A stretch of 11,326 bases of DNA, taken from positions 1 through 11,326 of the forward strand of contig CAZVRW010000086.1 in the NCBI GenBank assembly GCA_964630265.1, given 5' to 3'. Source of the stretch: CAZBWP01 sp964630265. Lineage in GTDB: Bacteria > Pseudomonadota > Alphaproteobacteria > Rhodospirillales > Defluviicoccaceae. Position 1 is the first letter of the stretch. The number at the start of each line of letters is the position of its first letter. This document shows positions 7,396 to 11,326 of this stretch, piece after piece. The position numbers were made by a program, and so were the translations under genes. Under the pieces are notes generated by a model. The model was not told the DNA's origin. It saw only the letters and a list, made by a program, of their open reading frames with translations, and did not search any database.

Positions 7396-7860
7396 ATGGC
7401 ATGGCGGTTAACGCGCCGGGACCACGCGGATCTCAGCGGGCGGGGCGGCCTTGTCTGCGACGGCCGCTGGCACAGCGCCGGACAGCGGGTGATCTATGCC
7501 GCGGATACGCCATCGCTCGCCGTGCTCGAGGTGCTCGTCCACTTCGATTTGACGGCGGGCCTGTTCTATGACGGTTTCGTCCTGCTGCGACTGTGCTGGC
7601 CGGCGTCGGTGCAGCAGCGGACGCTGGATGCTGCCGAATTGCCGGATGGCTGGAACACGGCGGCGGGAGAACGCCTGTGCCGCCCGCTCGGCGACGCTTG
7701 GCTCGGTACGGGGGAGACCCCGCTCCTGATGGTGCCCTCGGCGATCGTGCCCCTGCAACGCAATGTCATCATCAACCCTGCACATCCAGCCGCGACGGCG
7801 ATCCGCATTGCCGATTGTGCAGATTTCACGTTCGATTCGCGGCTGTTGCGGAGCGCGTGA
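7396..7860 (+). CDS. RES-domain toxin (predicted NAD+-degrading)
   Basis: This is the toxin of the pair. RES-domain toxins break down cellular NAD+ and stop growth when antitoxin is lost. From ATG 7396 it has 154 residues and begins MAWRLT, aligning with the usual family start. The GTG at 7387, overlapping the antitoxin stop (GTGA), would add three residues and suits coupling; neither has a strong ribosome site. The conserved polar residues are present: R24 in GRW, Y34 in RVIYAA and E45 in SLAVLEVLVH. The C-terminal signature NVIINPAHP...IRIADCADFTFDSRLL is intact, so the toxin looks full-length and active. The deacetylase gene starts 6 bases after its stop and may be co-transcribed. Confidence 0.85.
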   Translation: MAWRLTRRDHADLSGRGGLVCDGRWHSAGQRVIYAADTPSLAVLEVLVHFDLTAGLFYDGFVLLRLCWPASVQQRTLDAAELPDGWNTAAGERLCRPLGDAWLGTGETPLLMVPSAIVPLQRNVIINPAHPAATAIRIADCADFTFDSRLLRSA

Positions 7861-7866
7861 GGTGCC

Positions 7867-8898
7867 ATGAAGATCGTTTACGCCGAAGCCCATCGCGGCC
7901 ACGTCGGCCGGAGCGAACTGCGCGACGGCGTGGTGCAGCGCAGCATCGAGGGGCCGTCACGCGCCGACGTGGTGCTGGCCGCCCTGCGCGCCACGGATCT
8001 GGGCCCGATCCAGGCCCCGGTCGTCGACGATGACGGAGCAATTCTCGCCGTGCACGCGCCCGGCTACGTGGCGTTTCTCGGCACGGCGTGGGCGGCGTGG
8101 CGGGCGGTACACGGCGACCGCGACGCGCTGCCGCTGGCCTGGCCGGTGCCGGGGCTGCGCCCGGTCGAGCCCCGGCACATCGACGGCCGCCTCGGCTTCT
8201 ACGCCTTCGATGCCGGCACGCCGATCACCGCCGGCACCTGGGCGGCGGCGCGGGCGGCGGCGATGTCCGCGGCCACCGCCGCCGACCTGGTCGCCGGCGG
8301 CGACGCCGCGGCCTTTGCCCTGACCCGCCCGCCCGGCCACCATGCCGCCGAGGCACTCTACGGTGGCTATTGCTACCTCAACAACGCGGCCATTGCCGCC
8401 GAGCGGCTGCGCGCGGCCGGGGCGGCGCGGGTCGCAGTGCTCGACATCGACTATCATCACGGCAACGGCACGCAGGCGATCTTCGAGGCGCGCTCGGACG
8501 TGCTGTTCGTCTCGCTGCACGCCGATCCGCGCGACGAGTTCCCCTACTTCTCGGGGTACGCGGACGAGACCGGCCGCGGCGCGGGGGCCGGTTTCACCGT
8601 CAACCTGCCCCTGCCGTTGGGCACGGATGCCGCGGTCTTCGGCGCCGCCTTGGCCGAAGCGATGCGGCGGATCGCGGCGTTCGAGGCGGCGGCGCTGGTG
8701 GTCTCGCTCGGCGTCGACACCGTCGCCGGCGATCCGCTGGGGACGTTCCGGCTCGAACGCGACGATTTCCGGCGCATCGGCACGGCGCTGGCGGGACTGG
8801 CCCGGCCGACGGTCTTCGTGCTGGAGGGCGGTTACGCCGTCGACCGCATGGGCGGCGCCGTGGCCGCCCTGCTCACCGCCTTCGCCGACGGCCGCTGA
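7867..8898 (+). CDS. Acetylpolyamine amidohydrolase-like deacetylase (HDAC superfamily)
   Basis: This 343-residue enzyme belongs to the arginase/deacetylase fold and resembles Mycoplana ramosa acetylpolyamine amidohydrolase along its full length. It would use Zn2+ to remove acetyl groups from acetylated polyamines or similar amines in the cytoplasm. The active site is complete and falls on the same residue numbers: tandem H158/H159 (RPPGHH), zinc ligands D195 and H197 (DIDYHHGNG) and D284 (SLGVDT), and transition-state Y323 (EGGY). Of the two glutamates reported to attract the polyamine (106 and 117 in M. ramosa), the first is D106 and the second G117, so specificity may differ. GAGGTG overlaps the upstream stop and lies 2 bases before the ATG. 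The 6-base gap puts it in the toxin-antitoxin transcript or a dpp read-through. Its stop abuts that of the convergent hydrolase gene. Confidence 0.88.
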   Translation: MKIVYAEAHRGHVGRSELRDGVVQRSIEGPSRADVVLAALRATDLGPIQAPVVDDDGAILAVHAPGYVAFLGTAWAAWRAVHGDRDALPLAWPVPGLRPVEPRHIDGRLGFYAFDAGTPITAGTWAAARAAAMSAATAADLVAGGDAAAFALTRPPGHHAAEALYGGYCYLNNAAIAAERLRAAGAARVAVLDIDYHHGNGTQAIFEARSDVLFVSLHADPRDEFPYFSGYADETGRGAGAGFTVNLPLPLGTDAAVFGAALAEAMRRIAAFEAAALVVSLGVDTVAGDPLGTFRLERDDFRRIGTALAGLARPTVFVLEGGYAVDRMGGAVAALLTAFADGR

Positions 8899-9726
8899 TC
8901 AGGACAGGTGCTGCTCGAAAAAGGCGAGCGTGCGTTGCCAGGCCAGCGCCGCGTCCTCGGCGTCGTAGCGGGCGCCGGTCGGGTTGGCGAAGGCGTGGTC
9001 GGCCTCGTACCAGTGCACCGTGAGCCGGTCGGCCTTGCCGGCCTCCGCCATCGCCGTCTCCAAGCCGCGGACCATCTCCTCGTTGATGCTCTGGTCCCGG
9101 GTGCCGAAGTGGCCGAGCACCGGGCCGTGCAGAGAGGCCAGCGCGTCCGCCGGCTCGGCGACGTTGCCGTAGTAGACGACGGTGGCGTCCACCGGGGTCG
9201 CGATCGAGGTGTCGAGCGACCAGCCGCCGCCATAGCACCAGCCGACCGTGCCGACCTTCCCGGAGCCCTGCCCGTGCGCGCGCAAATAGGCGACGACGCT
9301 GACCAGCTTCTCGCGGATCGCGGCATCGTCGGCGGCCTGACGCAACGCCATTGCCGCCTCGCGCGTCGTCGCGACCTCCCCGTCGTAGATGTCGAAGGCG
9401 AAAGCGATGTACCCCTGCTCCGCCAACTCGGCGGCGACGGCCTTGATCTGATCGTTCAGGCCCCACCACTCGGGGATCAGCACGACGGCCGGCGCCGGTG
9501 TCGTCGCCGGCAGGGCGAGCACGCCGCGCGCGGTGCGGCCCGACGGTGTGGTGATCTCGATGGGCGTCAGTCGATCGGCGGCCGCCCGCGCCAACTCGGG
9601 CCACGCCAACACCGTGGCCAGCGGCAGCGCCACCACCCCGGCCAGGAACCGCCGGCGATCGATGGCCGACAGTGCCGGCCGGTCGGCCGGATCGCTGGTG
9701 GTTGCGCAGGTTTTGATGTCACACAT
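8899..9726 (-). CDS. Tat-exported dienelactone hydrolase family protein
   Basis: This alpha/beta hydrolase of the dienelactone hydrolase family has 275 residues. The start ATG (9726) has GGGGAGG about 7 bases upstream and gives the MCD opening common in relatives. Residues 22-50 are a twin-arginine signal (IDRRRFLAGVVALPLATVLA...ARAAA), so the folded enzyme probably acts in the periplasm. The catalytic triad is C164 in GWCYGGG, D211 in GTRDQSI and H244 in ADHAFANP. The E86 seen in IPEWWGLN matches the conserved Glu of the family. Dienelactone hydrolases open lactones in chloroaromatic breakdown, but most exported homologues have no known substrate and no catabolic genes are nearby. It is convergent with the deacetylase gene with zero bases between stops. 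A Fur-like motif lies just upstream of its start. Confidence 0.88.
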   Translation of the reverse strand: MCDIKTCATTSDPADRPALSAIDRRRFLAGVVALPLATVLAWPELARAAADRLTPIEITTPSGRTARGVLALPATTPAPAVVLIPEWWGLNDQIKAVAAELAEQGYIAFAFDIYDGEVATTREAAMALRQAADDAAIREKLVSVVAYLRAHGQGSGKVGTVGWCYGGGWSLDTSIATPVDATVVYYGNVAEPADALASLHGPVLGHFGTRDQSINEEMVRGLETAMAEAGKADRLTVHWYEADHAFANPTGARYDAEDAALAWQRTLAFFEQHLS

Positions 9727-9740
9727 CGGCACGCCTCCCC

Positions 9741-9759
9741 GCAATTGATACGCATTTGC
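9741..9759 (-). promoter_or_regulatory. Possible Fur-family operator, copy 2
   Basis: The minus strand reads GCAAATGCGTATCAATTGC, an imperfect 19-bp palindrome with six of nine half-site positions symmetric. It resembles Fur boxes of the GCAAATGAGAATCATTTGC type. It lies 15-33 bases upstream of the hydrolase ATG and overlaps the probable transcription start, where a repressor would act. Fourteen bases are identical to the copy at 724-737 upstream of the cysteine-rich gene. Confidence 0.4.
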
Positions 9760-9767
9760 CTGCGACC

Positions 9768-9795
9768 CATATGGCGACGCGTCCCGGCGCGACAA
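9768..9795 (-). promoter_or_regulatory. Weak promoter candidate of the hydrolase gene
   Basis: On the minus strand TTGTCG (9795-9790) is followed after 16 bases by CATATG (9773-9768). Both elements are partial matches. A start about 7 bases further on would fall in the Fur-like motif. The proposal is tentative. Confidence 0.25.
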
Positions 9796-9840
9796 GGGAG
9801 CGCACGGGGAGGGAGCGCACGGGGAGAGAGCGCACGGTCA
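9796..9840. repeat. Three tandem copies of a 15-bp repeat
   Basis: GGGAGCGCACGGGGA occurs at 9796-9810 and again, identical, at 9811-9825. A third copy with three changes, GAGAGCGCACGGTCA, is at 9826-9840. The last three bases of the third copy are the stop codon (TGA on the minus strand) of the oxidoreductase gene. The unit is a multiple of three, so copy-number change would not shift frame but would move the stop's surroundings and the hydrolase leader. Confidence 0.85.
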
Positions 9841-10836
9841 GAGGACGGCGGCGGCCTGCAAGTGGCTGTCGACGAAGGCGCGGTGGGCGGCGAGCCCCTC
9901 GCCGATGCGAATGGCGACCTCGAGCGCGCGCAGGCCTTCTGCGCCGCCGATCCGCGGCGGCGCGCCGGTGGCAATGCAGTCGAGGAACGCCGCCACCTCG
10001 GTCTCCAGGCTGTCGCTCTCGGCGTATTCGCTCTCGTTGATGGAGATGTTGGGAATGCCGAGCGGACCGATGCCGCCGGTCTTGGCGGCCACCAGCAGCT
10101 TGCGGGCGACGAAATCAACGGCGACGTAGGACCTGGGCTGGAAGATCCGCATCTTGCGCTCGTTCTTTTGACTGATGCGGCTCGCGGTGATGCTGGCGAC
10201 GCAGCCGTTGGCGAAGCGGATGCGCGAATTGGCGATGTCGTCTTCGGGCGACAGCACCGGGGCGCCCACCGCCTCCACCGAGGCCACCGGCGCATCGACC
10301 AGGGTGAGGATCAGGTCGATGTCGTGGATCATCAGGTCGAGGACGATCGAGACATCGGTGCCGCGCAGCTTGAACGGGCTGATGCGGTTGGCCTCGATGT
10401 AGAGCGGCAGGGTGACGACGTCGGTCATCGCCGCGCGCACCGCCGAGAATTGTTCCAGGTGCCCGACCTGCAGCAGCGCACCGCGGGCAGCCGCGAGTTC
10501 GACCAGCGACCGCGCCTGCTCCACCGTCTCGGTCATCGGCTTTTCCAGAAGGACGTGGACGCCGGCCTCCAGGAACATGCGCGCCACATCGAAATGGCTG
10601 CGGGTGGGCACCGCGATGCTGACGGCATCGACGGCACCCAGCAGTTCGCGCGGATCGCCCGTGGCCCGCGCCCCCACCTCCGCCGCCACCGCCGCCGCGC
10701 GCTCGGCGTCGGCGTCACAGACGGCGACCAGTTCGGCCCCCGGCAACGCCGCATACTTCTGAGCGTGGTAGCGGCCGAAGTGGCCGACGCCGACGACCGC
10801 CGTGCGGATCGGTTCGGCCACCCGTTCGCCGCTCAC
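9838..10836 (-). CDS. Gfo/Idh/MocA family NAD(P)-dependent oxidoreductase
   Basis: The 332-residue dehydrogenase starts at GTG 10836, where GTGA overlaps the citrate synthase stop; GTG at 10821 is an alternative five residues shorter. A Rossmann fold opens with GVGHFG (16-21). The family motif EKP (98-100) has the usual catalytic-site lysine K99. The DLMIHDIDL stretch (167-175) supplies H171. Proteins of this family act on sugars, inositols or sugar nucleotides with NAD(P). The pattern IAVPTRSHF, LLQVGHLEQF, LDLMIHDIDLIL and DIANSRIRFANGCVASITASR resembles, from memory, oxidoreductases found in alphaproteobacterial lipid A gene clusters and GnnA (UDP-GlcNAc 3-dehydrogenase). That function is a hypothesis: no gnnB aminotransferase or lpx gene is within the window. 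Translation is likely coupled to gltA. Confidence 0.85.
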   Translation of the reverse strand: MSGERVAEPIRTAVVGVGHFGRYHAQKYAALPGAELVAVCDADAERAAAVAAEVGARATGDPRELLGAVDAVSIAVPTRSHFDVARMFLEAGVHVLLEKPMTETVEQARSLVELAAARGALLQVGHLEQFSAVRAAMTDVVTLPLYIEANRISPFKLRGTDVSIVLDLMIHDIDLILTLVDAPVASVEAVGAPVLSPEDDIANSRIRFANGCVASITASRISQKNERKMRIFQPRSYVAVDFVARKLLVAAKTGGIGPLGIPNISINESEYAESDSLETEVAAFLDCIATGAPPRIGGAEGLRALEVAIRIGEGLAAHRAFVDSHLQAAAVL

Positions 10837-11326
10837 TTGCGCTGCGCCAGCGGCATGAAATCGCGCTGCGTGACGCCGGTGTAGAGCTGACGCGGCCGGC
10901 CGATCTTCTGGGTCGGGTCCTCGATCATCTCGTTCCACTGGGCGATCCAGCCGACGGTGCGCGCCACGGCGAACAACACGGTGAACATGGAGATCGGTAT
11001 GCCCATGGCCTTGAAAATGATGCCTGAGTAGAAATCCACATTGGGGTAGAGCTTCTTGGTCACGAAGTAATCATCCTCCAACGCGATCTTCTCGAGGCCC
11101 ATGGCCAGTTCGAGCAGGGGGTCGTCCTCCATGCCCAGCTCTTCCAGCACTTCATGGCAGGTCTCGCGCATGATGGTCGCCCGCGGATCATAGTTCTTGT
11201 AGACGCGGTGACCGAAGCCCATGAGCCGGAACGGATCGTCGGGGTCCTTGGCGCGCTTGACGTATTCGTCGATGTGCGACTTGTCGCCGATCCGCTCCAG
11301 CATCCGCAGCACCGCCTCGTTGGCGC
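10833..11326 (-). CDS. gltA: Citrate synthase, C-terminal part (gene cut by window edge)
   Basis: This is the last 163 or so residues of type II citrate synthase, which condenses oxaloacetate and acetyl-CoA in the TCA cycle. The frame is open to the right edge, beginning ...ANEAVLRML, so the start lies outside. Visible signatures: MGFGHRVYKNYDPRA with the oxaloacetate-binding His and Arg, NVDFYSG with the catalytic Asp, and the C-terminal IGRPRQLYTG. These closely match the NADH-sensitive/hexameric-type bacterial GltA as I recall it. Its stop overlaps the start of the downstream oxidoreductase gene, so the two are on one transcript. Confidence 0.96.
   Translation of the reverse strand, partial: ANEAVLRMLERIGDKSHIDEYVKRAKDPDDPFRLMGFGHRVYKNYDPRATIMRETCHEVLEELGMEDDPLLELAMGLEKIALEDDYFVTKKLYPNVDFYSGIIFKAMGIPISMFTVLFAVARTVGWIAQWNEMIEDPTQKIGRPRQLYTGVTQRDFMPLAQRK

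Noticed and set aside
6703..7860. 385-codon frame joining the dppF end to the toxin
   Set aside because: It is only the toxin frame extended upstream through the antitoxin. The toxin homology begins at MAWRLT (7396).
8908..10884. 658-codon plus-strand open frame
   Set aside because: It is antisense to the hydrolase and oxidoreductase, both of which have intact catalytic motifs. It lacks a ribosome site and family features.

Overview
The window looks like a chromosomal stretch of an alphaproteobacterium, most likely in or near the Rhodospirillales. GC content is very high, coding strands use mostly G/C-ending codons, GTG starts and 1-4 base stop/start overlaps recur, and two palindromes resemble dispersed intergenic repeats of this class. 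That placement is inferred from style and gene content only; no marker gene fixes it.

Layout, left to right. (1) Bases 1-88 hold a short palindromic element. A minus-strand gene (89-637) follows, for a small exported protein with ten cysteines that I do not recognise. (2) Bases 738-1189 are non-coding: a less GC-rich island, a perfect DnaA-box match and a TTGACA element lie ahead of the transporter operon. (3) Bases 1190-6863 are a complete dppABCDF operon on the plus strand, encoding a dipeptide ABC importer. A 10-bp perfect hairpin separates dppA from dppB, and dppC/D and dppD/F overlap by 1 and 4 bases. (4) Bases 6864-7860 are a RES-Xre type toxin-antitoxin pair. Its promoter is bracketed by a perfect 11-bp inverted repeat, a probable operator for autorepression. 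(5) Six bases further on, bases 7867-8898 encode an acetylpolyamine amidohydrolase-like enzyme of the histone deacetylase superfamily. (6) From here genes are on the minus strand: a Tat-exported dienelactone hydrolase-family protein (8899-9726), a Gfo/Idh/MocA oxidoreductase (9838-10836), and the 3' part of citrate synthase gltA running off the right edge. The oxidoreductase overlaps gltA by a GTGA junction.

How the genes fit together. The Dpp system imports dipeptides as carbon and nitrogen source. The toxin-antitoxin pair sits between it and the deacetylase gene as a self-regulated cassette. By family knowledge RES toxins destroy NAD+, and the Xre/MbcA-like antitoxin neutralises the toxin and represses the operon. 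The deacetylase would remove acetyl groups from polyamines or similar amines, but one acidic residue of the known polyamine-binding gate is changed. The hydrolase gene and the first cysteine-rich gene share an exact 14-base upstream motif (TGATACGCATTTGC) that resembles half of a Fur-family box, so they may be co-regulated.

No phage, insertion sequence, CRISPR, rRNA or tRNA was seen. Most of the window is recognisable housekeeping or transport. The items most worth following up are the toxin-antitoxin operator architecture, the shared 14-base motif, the deacetylase active-site change, and the gltA-coupled oxidoreductase.
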